From Winogradskyella endarachnes (GTDB lineage: Bacteria; Bacteroidota; Bacteroidia; Flavobacteriales; Flavobacteriaceae): a stretch of 64,000 nucleotides of DNA. The notes beneath the pieces were generated by a model. That model searched no databases. It was not told where the DNA came from and worked only from the letters and a program-made list of their open reading frames with translations. Position numbers and translations under genes: made by a program. Shown piece by piece: positions 45,573 to 54,208 of the stretch (its first letter is position 1; each line of letters opens with the position of its first letter). Where the stretch lies: the NCBI RefSeq assembly GCF_009741275.1, contig NZ_WOWS01000001.1, forward strand, positions 248,001-312,000, read 5' to 3'.

Positions 45573-45907
45573 ATGGCAAGAACAATTCTAGAAAATATCG
45601 TTATTCAGCAATACAAAGAGCAAACATTTTTCTCGTTTTGCGAGTACACCAGTATTCGTTTTTTCGAGATTCTATATTTTGAATCGGGTAGTGGGCGCAT
45701 TAAAATAAACGGAAATACGGTTAATTATACACCAAATAGCATTTTTGGTTGTATGGCGATAATATGCAGATACCACGAGGAAGCACCAGTAGTTATGGAA
45801 ATATTAGTAACAGCAATAGTATTAAAGACGTTGCATTAGAAAATGTTACCGCTCGCCAACGTTGGAGTTTACCTGATGGACCAAAAGATACTGTTGCACC
45901 ATTCTAA
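45573..45907 (+). pseudogene. AraC-regulator N-terminal fragment joined to an unrelated C-terminal fragment
   Basis: From the ATG at 45573 the first ~58 codons look like the cupin-type N-terminal sensor domain of an AraC-family regulator ('TSIRFFEILYFESGSGRIKI'). At about 45745 the homology ends. The same frame reaches a stop at 45839. A different frame is open from there to 45907 and reads 'GDNMQIPRGSTSSYGNIS' and, at its end, 'RQRWSLPDGPKDTVAPF'. This second piece I do not recognise. Two gene fragments therefore appear fused by a deletion, and no DNA-binding domain remains. The downstream SDR gene may once have been the AraC target. Confidence 0.5.
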
Positions 45908-45937
45908 AAGATAGAATACTTTACAAATGAATTAGAA

Positions 45938-46012
45938 ACGTCAGTTCGAGTGATTATTCTTCAGAAGACATTCTGAAGAATAATCGTATCGAGAACAATT
46001 TAGGGCTGACAT
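45938..46012 (+). repeat. 75-bp palindromic repeat, copy A
   Basis: A perfect 15-bp hairpin, arms 45952-45966 and 45971-45985 with loop GACA, lies inside outer ends ACGTCAGTTCGAGTG and CTGACAT. It has the form of a REP-like or MITE-like element between two coding regions. The matching copy is at 40086-40160 in the opposite orientation. Confidence 0.65.
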
Positions 46013-46034
46013 TTCAACAAAAAACATAAAAAAA

Positions 46035-46748
46035 ATGAAAACCATATTAATAACAGGAAGTACCGATGGCATTGGGAAACTAACCGCTTTAAAACTAGCT
46101 AAAGAAGGACACCAAATATATCTTCATGGTAGGAGTGAAGACAAATTAAATACCGTAATTAATGAACTAAAAGAAGCTTCAAAAAACCAAAACATCAAAG
46201 GTTTTGTAGCCGATTTTTTAAATTTAAATACTGTAAAACAAATGACTGAACAAATTAAAAATGAACTACCAAGTTTAGATATTTTAATTAATAATGCAGG
46301 AGTTTTAAAAACACCTTCAAATAAAACCAAAGACGGTTTAGATATTAGAATGGCTGTAAATTACTTGGCGCCTTTCATCTTAACAGAAAACATTATTTCG
46401 GTTTTAGAAAAAGGAACAAATACAAGAGTGGTTAATTTAAGTTCTGCTGCGCAATCCACTGTAAAAAAAGGTGTTTTAACTGGAGATGTTTCAATTAATT
46501 CAAGTGATTCTTACGCACAAAGTAAATTAGCTTTAACCATGTGGTCGTTCAATTTTGCAAAACAACATCCAAATATTACAACCATTGCTGTAAATCCTGG
46601 TTCGTTATTAAATACAAAAATGGCGAAAGAACCTTATGGTCAACATTGGTCGCCTGCGGAGAAAGGTGTAGATATTTTATATTCTCTAGCCATGGATAGC
46701 ATTCATGCCAATAAAACAGGTTCTTATTTTGATAACGATAGAGGTTGA
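46035..46748 (+). CDS. Short-chain dehydrogenase/reductase, cut short by an in-frame stop
   Basis: 237 residues of a classical SDR: 'ILITGSTDGIGKLTALKLA' (TGxxxGIG), 'LDILINNAGVL' (NNAG) and the catalytic 'SYAQSKLAL' (YxxxK). The frame meets TGA at 46746-46748 in '...YFDNDRG'. It then continues in the same frame for 25 more sense codons ('YKNAHPDAYNESKIETLLDL', then to the TAA at 46824-46826). Related proteins normally extend through this region, so a GGA-to-TGA change is likely. The active site is intact, so a C-terminally shortened enzyme could still work; otherwise it is a recent pseudogene. Confidence 0.8.
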   Translation: MKTILITGSTDGIGKLTALKLAKEGHQIYLHGRSEDKLNTVINELKEASKNQNIKGFVADFLNLNTVKQMTEQIKNELPSLDILINNAGVLKTPSNKTKDGLDIRMAVNYLAPFILTENIISVLEKGTNTRVVNLSSAAQSTVKKGVLTGDVSINSSDSYAQSKLALTMWSFNFAKQHPNITTIAVNPGSLLNTKMAKEPYGQHWSPAEKGVDILYSLAMDSIHANKTGSYFDNDRG

Positions 46749-46954
46749 TATAAGAATGCGCATCCAGATGCTTATAACGAGTCTAAAATTGAAACATTGT
46801 TAGATTTAACCAGCAGTTTGGTTTAAGTTATTATTCAGCATTTTTTTGATTTGAACTAAGTTTTAAATCGATAGCGTTAAGTAAAGCTTTAAGTTAACTG
46901 TAATTTTACAAGCGTAGACCAATAGTGGTTTATATAACATTAAAAGCATATAAA

Positions 46955-47155
46955 ATGACGAACGCTGTAGAAGATAAATTAAAAGGAAACTGGAATATTG
47001 CTAAAGGTAAGCTGAAGCAAAAATGGGGAAATTTAACCGATGATGATTTAGATTACCAAGAAGGAAAAGAAGATGAATTAGTTGGTAGAATCCAGAAAAA
47101 AACAGGAGAATCAAAAGAAAAAGTAAATGATTTTTTAGATAGTTTAAAATTCTAA
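46955..47155 (+). CDS. CsbD-family stress-response protein
   Basis: 66 residues from the ATG at 46955, the normal CsbD length; a GTG 30 bp earlier is a poorer start. Family features are 'KLKGNWNIAKGKLKQKWG', 'DDDLDYQEGKEDELVGRIQ' and 'KTGESKEKV'. CsbD-like proteins are small, charged, highly expressed general-stress proteins of unknown mechanism. It has its own terminator. Confidence 0.93.
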   Translation: MTNAVEDKLKGNWNIAKGKLKQKWGNLTDDDLDYQEGKEDELVGRIQKKTGESKEKVNDFLDSLKF

Positions 47156-47177
47156 TTATCATTTAACCTTTATAAAT

Positions 47178-47213
47178 AAATGCTGAGATTAATTATAATT
47201 AGTCTCAGCATTT
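47178..47213 (+). terminator. Terminator of the CsbD gene
   Basis: Perfect 11-bp stem AAATGCTGAGA / TCTCAGCATTT with further inner pairing and a T-rich tail. Confidence 0.85.
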
Positions 47214-47369
47214 CTTATATTATACCAATAATAAAATTTATAGCTTCATTAAAAAAATAACAACTATTGATATTTTAAAATTCTACTGGACTAATTTTCT
47301 TAAATAAAACAAAATATTTTGGTGGCATAGCAGATATTCAAGTTCTTGCAGGATTAATTTTAAATCAAT

Positions 47370-47990
47370 ATGGATAATTTAATTACGTTTTCAATAGCTG
47401 TGTTTACGGCATTTTTTGCGATAACAAACCCTATTTCTAATATGACGGTTTTTCTGTCATTAACGCAAGGTGCACATAGAAAAACCAAACATGATATTAA
47501 CAGACGCTCTAATTTTATAGCGTTTATAATCGTCGCCGTATTTGTACTTTTAGGTAAATATATTTTTGAATTATTCAACATTACAATTCCTGCTTTTAAA
47601 ATTACAGGTGGAATTCTAATATTTTTTATAGGTTTTGATATGCTTCAGTCTAAGCAATCTAATGTAAAAACAATTGATAATGTAGATATAGATGAAAATA
47701 TTGCTGTTTCGCCTTTAGCCATTCCAATTTTAGCAGGTCCAGGAACAATTGTAACGGCTATGAATTTTGTTGCTAAAGCAGAAACAGTGCACATTATACT
47801 AGTGATAGCCATATTTGGTTCCATGAGTTTATTAACTTATTTTACGTTTAGATTAAGTGATTTAATTGTAAAAATTGTAGGTAATAATGTAATTTCTGTA
47901 ATAGGAAAAATAATGGGATTAATTATTGCCATTATTGGAACAGGCATGATTATAACAGGAATTAAACTCGCCTTTAATTTAGTAGCTTAA
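47370..47990 (+). CDS. MarC-family inner membrane protein
   Basis: 206 residues with six predicted membrane helices and the MarC/NAAT features 'AFFAITNPISNMTVFLSL', 'AFKITGGILIFFIGFDML' and 'SPLAIPILAGPGTIVTAM'. The family's transport substrate is not established; some members move neutral amino acids. It lies 46 bp upstream of the Kef-type pair and may share a transcript. Confidence 0.92.
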   Translation: MDNLITFSIAVFTAFFAITNPISNMTVFLSLTQGAHRKTKHDINRRSNFIAFIIVAVFVLLGKYIFELFNITIPAFKITGGILIFFIGFDMLQSKQSNVKTIDNVDIDENIAVSPLAIPILAGPGTIVTAMNFVAKAETVHIILVIAIFGSMSLLTYFTFRLSDLIVKIVGNNVISVIGKIMGLIIAIIGTGMIITGIKLAFNLVA

Positions 47991-48036
47991 TTTAAACATT
48001 TAGAAAATTTAGAGCAGATATTATATAAATTGAAGC

Positions 48037-48633
48037 ATGAAAAAAATATTAATCCTTTTCGCTCATCCCAAATTTGAAAAATCTCGAGCAAACTTAGCTT
48101 TAATCAATCAAATTAAAAATAAAGAAAACGTTACTATTAATGATTTGTATGATGAATATCCTGATTTTCATATCGATGTACCAAGAGAACAAAAATTATT
48201 AGAGCAACATGACATTATTATATGGCATCATCCATTTTACTGGTATAGTTGTCCGCCATTAATGAAACAATGGATAGATATGGTATTAGAATTTAATTGG
48301 GCTTATGGACCAGAAGGAAAAGCCCTTCACAATAAAATCTGCTTAAATGCCATAACTACAGGAGGCTCTAAAGAAGTATATTGTTCAGCAGGTTACAATA
48401 GTTTTACAGTAGAGCAATTTTTAAGACCTTTTGAGCAAACTGCAAATTTATGTGGCATGACGTATTTTCCACCTTTTGCAGTAATGGGAACTCATAACCT
48501 TTCCGATGAAAAATTACACGATTATAAAATTAACTACGGTACATTAATAGATTTATTACAAGCTGAATTAACTATGAAAGACTTTAAAAAAATGTCTTTC
48601 ATTAATGATATTCCACAACTTAAAAGCACTTAA
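48037..48633 (+). CDS. Flavodoxin-fold NAD(P)H oxidoreductase (KefF/KefG-like)
   Basis: 198 residues with 'ILILFAHPKFEKSRANLAL' at the N-terminus, 'DIIIWHHPFYWYSCPPLMKQ' and 'NAITTGGSKEVY'. These mark the KefF/MdaB-like FMN quinone reductases. In proteobacteria KefF/KefG bind to and activate KefC/KefB. The antiporter gene starts 5 bp downstream, which supports the ancillary-subunit role. Confidence 0.92.
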   Translation: MKKILILFAHPKFEKSRANLALINQIKNKENVTINDLYDEYPDFHIDVPREQKLLEQHDIIIWHHPFYWYSCPPLMKQWIDMVLEFNWAYGPEGKALHNKICLNAITTGGSKEVYCSAGYNSFTVEQFLRPFEQTANLCGMTYFPPFAVMGTHNLSDEKLHDYKINYGTLIDLLQAELTMKDFKKMSFINDIPQLKST

Positions 48634-48638
48634 AATTT

Positions 48639-50531
48639 ATGACTGGAAGTTTACTTTTTGAAGCCATTGTATTTCTAGCAGGTGCCATAATTTGTGTGTC
48701 CATTGCTAAACGATTAGGCTTGAGTTCTGTGATAGGTTATTTATTAGCTGGCGTTTTAATCGGTCCTTATGTTCTAGGTTTTATTGGTGAAGAAGGCGAA
48801 GATATTTTACATTTTGCAGAGTTTGGAGTTGTCATGATGTTATTTCTTATTGGATTAGAAATAGAACCTAAAAACTTTTGGAATATGCGTAAAACCATAC
48901 TTGGAATGGGAGGAATTCAAGTAGGAGGTACCATGTTATTATCGTATTTATTGTTCTATTTCTTAGGATATAATTGGGAAGTCGCATTAGTAATTTCCAT
49001 GGCTGTAGCTTTATCTTCTACAGCTATTGCTATGCAGACCATAAAAGAAAAAGGGTTGATGGACACTACCTTTGGAACTAGCGCTTTTTCAATTTTACTG
49101 TTTCAAGATATTATTGTGATTTTTATGATTGGTGCAATGCCTTTATTATCTAATTCTAATGAAGAATTACATACAGACAGCCATAATGAATCTCTCAGTT
49201 TAATTGATAGTTTGCCATTAGGTTTTCAAACGTTAGCAATTATTTTATCAGTGGTTATTGTTATAGCTTTAGGTCGTTTTGTCATTGTACCAATGCTAAG
49301 AAAGGTTGCAAAAACAGGTGTTCGCGAATTGTTAATTGCTGCAGCATTTTTAATTGTATTTGGCATTGCTCTTATTATGGAATTGGTAGGTTTAAGTCCG
49401 GCTTTAGGTGCGTTTTTAGGTGGAGTCGTTTTATCGAGTAGCGAGTTTAAACATGAATTAGAAAGCACCTTAGAGCCTTTTAAAAACCTGTTATTAGGTT
49501 TGTTTTTTATGGCAGTTGGTGCGTCTATTAACTTTATCGTTATTGCTAAAAGTCCGTTAACTATAGCAGGCGTTTTAATCGCCATTATTGTATTAAAAGC
49601 TATAATTTTATATATTACTGGTAAAGTTTTCAAATTGAAACTAGACCAAAAATTATTGTTAACCTTCAGTTTAGCTCAAGTTGGAGAATTTGCTTTTGTA
49701 TTACTGTCTTTTGCATTCGGACTTAATATTTTAGAACAAGAACAACTGGATATGTTGTTAGTAATTACAGCATTAAGTATGGCTTTAACTCCTATAATAA
49801 GTATCATAAATGAGCGTTTTATTCTTCCAAAAGTAGGAACCAAAGAATCCATTCAGCGACCTATGGACCATATTGCAAAATCTCAAAAAATAATTTTGGT
49901 TGGTTTTGGACATTTCGGGAGTACTGTTGGTCGTTTTTTAAGGTCTCATGGTGTAGAAGCCACCGTTTTAGATCAAGATTCTAATCGTGTTGATTTTCTT
50001 CGTAAAATGGGGTTTGAAGTGTATTATGGAGATGCAACGCGTATAGATTTGTTAGAATCTGCAGGAATTGCAGATGCTAAAATTATAATTATTGCTACTA
50101 ACAGAGTAAAGGTTTCTAAAGCCATTAGTAAAATTGTGGAAGAAAAATATCCTCATGTAGAACTAATGATTCGTACTAAAAACAGATACGATGCTTATGA
50201 GTTGTTAAACCTTGGTAGAGAAAACATTTATAGAGAATCTTTAGATACTTCATTATCGCTCGCAAGTGATGTGTTACACAAATTAGGTTTTAGAAAATAT
50301 ACTTTAAACAGACAGGTTAAAAATTTCATCAAGTACGATGAGACAAGTTTAAGACGATTAGCTAAAGCACCTAAACGCGAGGAAGATTATATTTTTAAAG
50401 CTCGAAAAGAATTACAAGAGCAAGAAGAATTGCTAGAAGCTGACTTTAAAAGAGGTATCGTAGATTTTGATAACCATTGGGATAGTGAGCATATTAGAAA
50501 AGCGCTTGAGAATTCTAAATCAAAAATGTAA
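48639..50531 (+). CDS. KefB/KefC-type CPA2 cation:proton antiporter with RCK/TrkA-N domain
   Basis: 630 residues. The first ~385 residues are a membrane Na+/H+ exchanger-type domain with about twelve helices ('GLSSVIGYLLAGVLIGPYVLG', 'SSTAIAMQTIKEKGLMD', 'LGAFLGGVVLSSSEFKHELE'). Residues of about 410-530 are a TrkA-N/RCK domain ('IILVGFGHFGSTVGRFL', 'VYYGDATRIDLLESAGI'). Kef systems release K+ and acidify the cytoplasm in response to electrophiles. Here the pair fits the neighbouring electrophile-type redox genes. Confidence 0.94.
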   Translation: MTGSLLFEAIVFLAGAIICVSIAKRLGLSSVIGYLLAGVLIGPYVLGFIGEEGEDILHFAEFGVVMMLFLIGLEIEPKNFWNMRKTILGMGGIQVGGTMLLSYLLFYFLGYNWEVALVISMAVALSSTAIAMQTIKEKGLMDTTFGTSAFSILLFQDIIVIFMIGAMPLLSNSNEELHTDSHNESLSLIDSLPLGFQTLAIILSVVIVIALGRFVIVPMLRKVAKTGVRELLIAAAFLIVFGIALIMELVGLSPALGAFLGGVVLSSSEFKHELESTLEPFKNLLLGLFFMAVGASINFIVIAKSPLTIAGVLIAIIVLKAIILYITGKVFKLKLDQKLLLTFSLAQVGEFAFVLLSFAFGLNILEQEQLDMLLVITALSMALTPIISIINERFILPKVGTKESIQRPMDHIAKSQKIILVGFGHFGSTVGRFLRSHGVEATVLDQDSNRVDFLRKMGFEVYYGDATRIDLLESAGIADAKIIIIATNRVKVSKAISKIVEEKYPHVELMIRTKNRYDAYELLNLGRENIYRESLDTSLSLASDVLHKLGFRKYTLNRQVKNFIKYDETSLRRLAKAPKREEDYIFKARKELQEQEELLEADFKRGIVDFDNHWDSEHIRKALENSKSKM

Positions 50532-50774
50532 TGGGAAAAAGATACCACATATTGTATTTAATTCTAAAAACCTGATAACAGGGGTATTGAAATCTTAACT
50601 ATTCAAAATCTGGTGTATCGTAAAAATGAAGTTTTAGACCATCATCCCGAAAAAGCACACCAAGTCGTTGTTAATAAGATGGAGTTATATACCGAAGGAG
50701 AAAGCCAACAACTTATAGATTTTGTTTGGCATGATGTGCAAAAAAAGCATTCGATAAAGTTCATTTTAGAATAA
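50531..50774 (+). pseudogene. Frameshifted N-terminal remnant of an AraC-family regulator
   Basis: One frame directly after the antiporter stop encodes 'NGKKIPHIVFNSKNLITG'. After a GGGG run at 50581-50584, another frame continues 'GIEILTIQNLVYRKNEVLD', 'HHPEKAHQVVVNKMELY' and 'ESQQLIDFVWHDVQKKHS' to a stop at 50774. The pieces fit one protein if two G are removed. The pattern resembles the N-terminal sensor domain of Bacteroidota AraC regulators (from memory, moderate certainty). There is no DNA-binding half and no clear start. Confidence 0.45.
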
Positions 50775-51055
50775 AGCAGATATTTACCATTTTTAGCCCT
50801 AAGTTAATCTTTCTTTTAGCTATAATAATTTTAACCTTTATATGGTAAAACGAAATTATATTTCTAAAAATTAAATTATGAAAATAGTAGTAGTGAAGAA
50901 TTTAGTGCAAACAATGTTATTTCAGATTTTGAAAAAACTACAGTTAGACCACATCTATCAATTCTGGAAATGATGTTATACTTCAAAAACAATCAACATT
51001 AAGTATTTGAATTAAATTTCTACAAATTATATAAAATTCAACGTATTAGATAAAT
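50775..51055. other. Intergenic region with possible gene debris
   Basis: About 280 bp. A 32-codon frame from the ATG at 50878 and an overlapping frame ('NSSSEEFSANNVISDFEK') look weakly coding but are short and unrecognised. A strong terminator right after them suggests that a gene once ended here. Confidence 0.35.
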
Positions 51056-51088
51056 AAAGAGGATAGAACTTAAACTATCCTCTTTTTT
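51056..51088 (+). terminator. Intrinsic terminator without an intact upstream gene
   Basis: Perfect 11-bp stem AAAGAGGATAG (51056-51066) / CTATCCTCTTT (51075-51085) with T run. Confidence 0.85.
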
Positions 51089-51203
51089 ATTTTTTATAAC
51101 ATAAGGTTTAGCTAAAATAACGTTAAGAATTTACTCAGTATTTTCATAAAACTAACCAATTCATTAGAAATTAAATAATAGAAAAGCAATAAATTTTTAT
51201 TAC

Positions 51204-51247
51204 ATGACATCTGTCATATAATACAAAATTAACCTAGACTAACTTTG
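51204..51247 (+). promoter_or_regulatory. Promoter region of the methylmalonyl-CoA module with palindrome
   Basis: A -7 box, TAACTTTG (51240-51247), lies 31 nt before the epimerase ATG. Upstream, a palindrome ATGACA-TC-TGTCAT (51204-51217) sits where the -33 element would be, and no TTG is present. It looks like a regulator site, activator or repressor unknown. Confidence 0.5.
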
Positions 51248-51277
51248 ATGCAAATTAAACAACTTAATTATTTAATC

Positions 51278-51685
51278 ATGAATATTTCTCATATAGAGCA
51301 TTTGGGTATAGCAGTAGATAATCTAGAAGAAGCCATAAAATACTATGAACAGGTATTAGGGATGAAATGCTATTCTATAGAAGAGGTTGTCGATCAAAAA
51401 GTGAAGACAGCCTTTTTTTTGGTAGGTAATACAAAAATTGAATTATTAGAAAGTACATCACCAGATGGTCCTATCGGAAAATTTATTGCAAAAAAAGGTC
51501 AAGGAATCCATCACATTGCATTTGCAGTTAATGACACCAATGAAGCTTTAAAACTTGCAGAAGAACGTGGTGTAACTTTAATTGACAAAACCTCTAGAAG
51601 AGGCGCAGAAGGCTTAGATATAGGTTTTTTACATCCAAAATCTACATTGGGTGTTCTTACAGAACTATGTTCTAAACAAGATTAA
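51278..51685 (+). CDS. mce: Methylmalonyl-CoA epimerase
   Basis: 135 residues from the ATG at 51278, the normal length; the frame extends upstream to a TTG inside the -7 box. A glyoxalase/VOC fold is shown by 'HIEHLGIAVDNLEEAIKYY', 'TKIELLESTSPDGPIGKFI' and 'GIHHIAFAV'. Metal ligands expected in the family are His ('EHLG'), Gln or Glu, His ('HHIA') and Glu ('VLTEL'). It interconverts the (R) and (S) forms of methylmalonyl-CoA, linking the mutase and the decarboxylase encoded downstream. Confidence 0.95.
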   Translation: MNISHIEHLGIAVDNLEEAIKYYEQVLGMKCYSIEEVVDQKVKTAFFLVGNTKIELLESTSPDGPIGKFIAKKGQGIHHIAFAVNDTNEALKLAEERGVTLIDKTSRRGAEGLDIGFLHPKSTLGVLTELCSKQD

Positions 51686-51721
51686 TTTCAAACTATTATA
51701 AAAGATTAGCAAAACAACATT

Positions 51722-53281
51722 ATGGCAAATCAAGATAAAATTAACGAGCTCATAGAAAAAAGAGCTAAAGCCAAATTGGGAGGAGGAGAAAAACGAATAG
51801 ACTCACAACATGCTAAAGGTAAATTAACAGCTCGCGAACGTATAGATATTCTTTTAGACGATGATAGTTTTGAAGAATTTGACATGTTTGTAACTCATAG
51901 AACAAAATCTTTTGGATTAGATAAACAAATATTCTTGTCTGATGGTGTTGTAACTGGCCACGGAACAATTGATGGTAGAATCGTCTATCTTTTTGCTCAA
52001 GATTTCACGGTGTTTGGTGGTTCATTATCAGAAACATATGCCTTAAAAATTTGTAAAGTAATGGATATGGCAATGAAAATAGGAGCACCTATAATAGGAT
52101 TAAATGATTCTGGTGGTGCACGTATACAAGAAGGTGTTAGGTCATTGGCAGGTTATGCAGAAATTTTTCAGCGTAACATAATGGCTTCTGGTGTTATACC
52201 TCAAATATCATCCATACTTGGTCCTTGTGCAGGTGGAGCGGTTTATTCGCCAGCATTAACAGATTTTACAATTATGACTGAAGAGACCAGTTATATGTTT
52301 GTTACTGGTCCTAAAGTGGTAAAATCAGTAACGGGAGAAGTGGTTTCAGCAGAGCAACTTGGTGGTGCCAAAATACACTCCACACGTTCTGGCGTCTCTC
52401 ACTTTTTAGCTAAAGATGATGAAACTAATTTGTTGTTAATAAGAAAGGTACTGAGCTATATGCCTTCTAATAATTTAGAAGAAGCACCAATATTGAGTTG
52501 TAATGACCCAATAGATAGATTAGAAGATGCTTTAAATGAGATTATTCCAGAAAATCCTAATCAACCTTATGACATGGTTGATGTTATTTCAATAATTACA
52601 GATAATGGCGAATTTACAGAAGTACATAGAAACTATGCAAGAAATATTTGTGTAGGTTTTGCAAGATTTAATGGTCGCCCTGTTGGTATTGTGGCTAATC
52701 AACCAAAATATTATGCAGGTGTTTTAGATATTGATGCCTCTCGCAAAGCAGCGCGTTTTGTACGTTTTTGTGATGCTTTTAATATTCCTATTGTCACTCT
52801 GGTAGATGTACCTGGCTTCTTACCTGGAACAGGGCAAGAATATGGCGGAATTATTTTACATGGTGCTAAATTATTATACGCCTACGGAGAAGCTACTGTA
52901 CCAAAAGTAACTATTACACTGCGTAAATCTTATGGTGGCGCTCATGATGTAATGAGTTGTAAGCAATTAAGAGGCGATATAAACTATGCTTGGCCAACGG
53001 CAGAAATTGCAGTAATGGGAGCAAAAGGAGCTGTAGAGGTTTTAGAGGGCTCAAATATTAGAAAAATTGAAGACCATTCTGAAAAAGAAGATTATATACA
53101 GCAAAAAGAAGATGAATACACAGAACGTTTTGCTAATCCGTATCAAGCTGCTAAATATGGTTTTATAGATGATGTCATTGAACCTAGAAATACACGCTTT
53201 AGAATTGTTAGAGCTTTAGAATTACTTCAAAATAAGAAAGATGTAAATCCACCAAAAAAACATTCAAATATTCCATTATAA
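51722..53281 (+). CDS. Biotin-dependent acyl-CoA carboxyltransferase subunit (MmdA/PccB type)
   Basis: 519 residues. A carboxyltransferase with N- and C-terminal crotonase-like halves: '[20 protein letters not shown]', '[20 protein letters not shown]', '[16 protein letters not shown]', '[18 protein letters not shown]' and 'GAKGAVEVL'. It resembles propionyl-CoA carboxylase beta and methylmalonyl-CoA decarboxylase alpha. Because the next three genes encode a gamma subunit, a biotin carrier and the beta sodium pump, and no biotin carboxylase is present, decarboxylation of methylmalonyl-CoA is the better assignment. The stop overlaps the next ATG (TAATG). Confidence 0.92.
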   Translation: MANQDKINELIEKRAKAKLGGGEKRIDSQHAKGKLTARERIDILLDDDSFEEFDMFVTHRTKSFGLDKQIFLSDGVVTGHGTIDGRIVYLFAQDFTVFGGSLSETYALKICKVMDMAMKIGAPIIGLNDSGGARIQEGVRSLAGYAEIFQRNIMASGVIPQISSILGPCAGGAVYSPALTDFTIMTEETSYMFVTGPKVVKSVTGEVVSAEQLGGAKIHSTRSGVSHFLAKDDETNLLLIRKVLSYMPSNNLEEAPILSCNDPIDRLEDALNEIIPENPNQPYDMVDVISIITDNGEFTEVHRNYARNICVGFARFNGRPVGIVANQPKYYAGVLDIDASRKAARFVRFCDAFNIPIVTLVDVPGFLPGTGQEYGGIILHGAKLLYAYGEATVPKVTITLRKSYGGAHDVMSCKQLRGDINYAWPTAEIAVMGAKGAVEVLEGSNIRKIEDHSEKEDYIQQKEDEYTERFANPYQAAKYGFIDDVIEPRNTRFRIVRALELLQNKKDVNPPKKHSNIPL

Positions 53282-53640
53282 TGATACAACTATTAATTAG
53301 CACAGATCCCATAAGTGAAGGGTATGTAATTTTAATTACAGGATTATTAATTGTTTTTAGTGCCTTAGTTATTCTAGCGCTTTTCTTTAACTACGGACTA
53401 CCTGTAATGCTTTATATCTATAAGATAATTACCAAAAGAAAAGACAGAAAAATCAGTGATATAAAAGTAAAAGGAGACAGTGGTTTTACAGGTGAAATTT
53501 CAGCAGTTATAGGAGCTGCAGTACATATGTACTTAAGTGAACAACACGATGTTGAAAGCGGAATTTTAACAATTAAACAAGTAAAAAAGGCCTATTCACC
53601 ATGGAGTTCTAAAATATATGGTATTCAAAATAAATTATAA
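53281..53640 (+). CDS. OadG-family gamma subunit of sodium-pumping decarboxylase
   Basis: 119 residues. One N-terminal membrane helix ('VILITGLLIVFSALVILALFF' region) is followed by a charged segment and 'TGEISAVIGAAVHMYLSE', a pattern typical of OadG/MmdD-like subunits. These anchor the soluble carboxyltransferase to the membrane beta subunit. It is translationally coupled to the carboxyltransferase gene by a 1-bp stop/start overlap. Confidence 0.85.
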   Translation: MIQLLISTDPISEGYVILITGLLIVFSALVILALFFNYGLPVMLYIYKIITKRKDRKISDIKVKGDSGFTGEISAVIGAAVHMYLSEQHDVESGILTIKQVKKAYSPWSSKIYGIQNKL

Positions 53641-53732
53641 AAATTGAAATGAGCATATTCAAAATTTTATTGTTAAAAATAACAATAATTAAAGTACAAC
53701 ATGTGCGCATAAAACTCAATAAATAGAAACAG

Positions 53733-54152
53733 ATGAAAAGTTATAAATTCAAAGTTAACGAAAACGGTTATACTGTAAATATAAAGTCGCAAGAGGATAA
53801 TGTGATTAATCTAGAAGTCAATGGTACTTCATTTGATGTTATAATGAAAAAAGAGATTAAGCAGTCTAAAACACCAACCTTGGTGCGTTCGGCTTCAAAA
53901 CAACCTGCGGTGCCATTAAAGGTTAATCCAAAATCTACAACAACTAAAATTGTAGCACCAATACCAGGTGTAATTTTAGCTCTTAAGGTAAATGTTGGTG
54001 ACACCATAAAAGAGAACGATTTACTTTTAGTTCTTGAAGCTATGAAAATGGAAAACAATATTGTGGCTGAAAAATCTGGTGTAATAACGGCTATTAAAGT
54101 TGAAGTAGGGCAGCAAGTATTACAAGATGCCGTAATGCTAGAATTAGAATAG
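53733..54152 (+). CDS. Biotin carboxyl carrier subunit
   Basis: 139 residues. The C-terminal ~70 residues form a biotinyl domain with the lysine in 'LEAMKMENNIVAE'. The N-terminal part is a charged segment with a Pro/Thr/Lys linker ('SKQPAVPLKVNPKSTTTK'). It carries CO2 from the carboxyltransferase to the membrane subunit. It lies 92 bp after the gamma subunit gene. Confidence 0.93.
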   Translation: MKSYKFKVNENGYTVNIKSQEDNVINLEVNGTSFDVIMKKEIKQSKTPTLVRSASKQPAVPLKVNPKSTTTKIVAPIPGVILALKVNVGDTIKENDLLLVLEAMKMENNIVAEKSGVITAIKVEVGQQVLQDAVMLELE

Positions 54153-54208
54153 GCATTTTAGATGTAGTGTTTTTCACTTAAGTATACTAACCATTAGTTA
54201 ACAAAAAA

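Noticed and set aside
45573..45907. Phase-variable or programmed frameshift gene
   Set aside because: The two parts seem to come from unrelated proteins and no slippery tract is found at the junction, so a deletion fusion is simpler.
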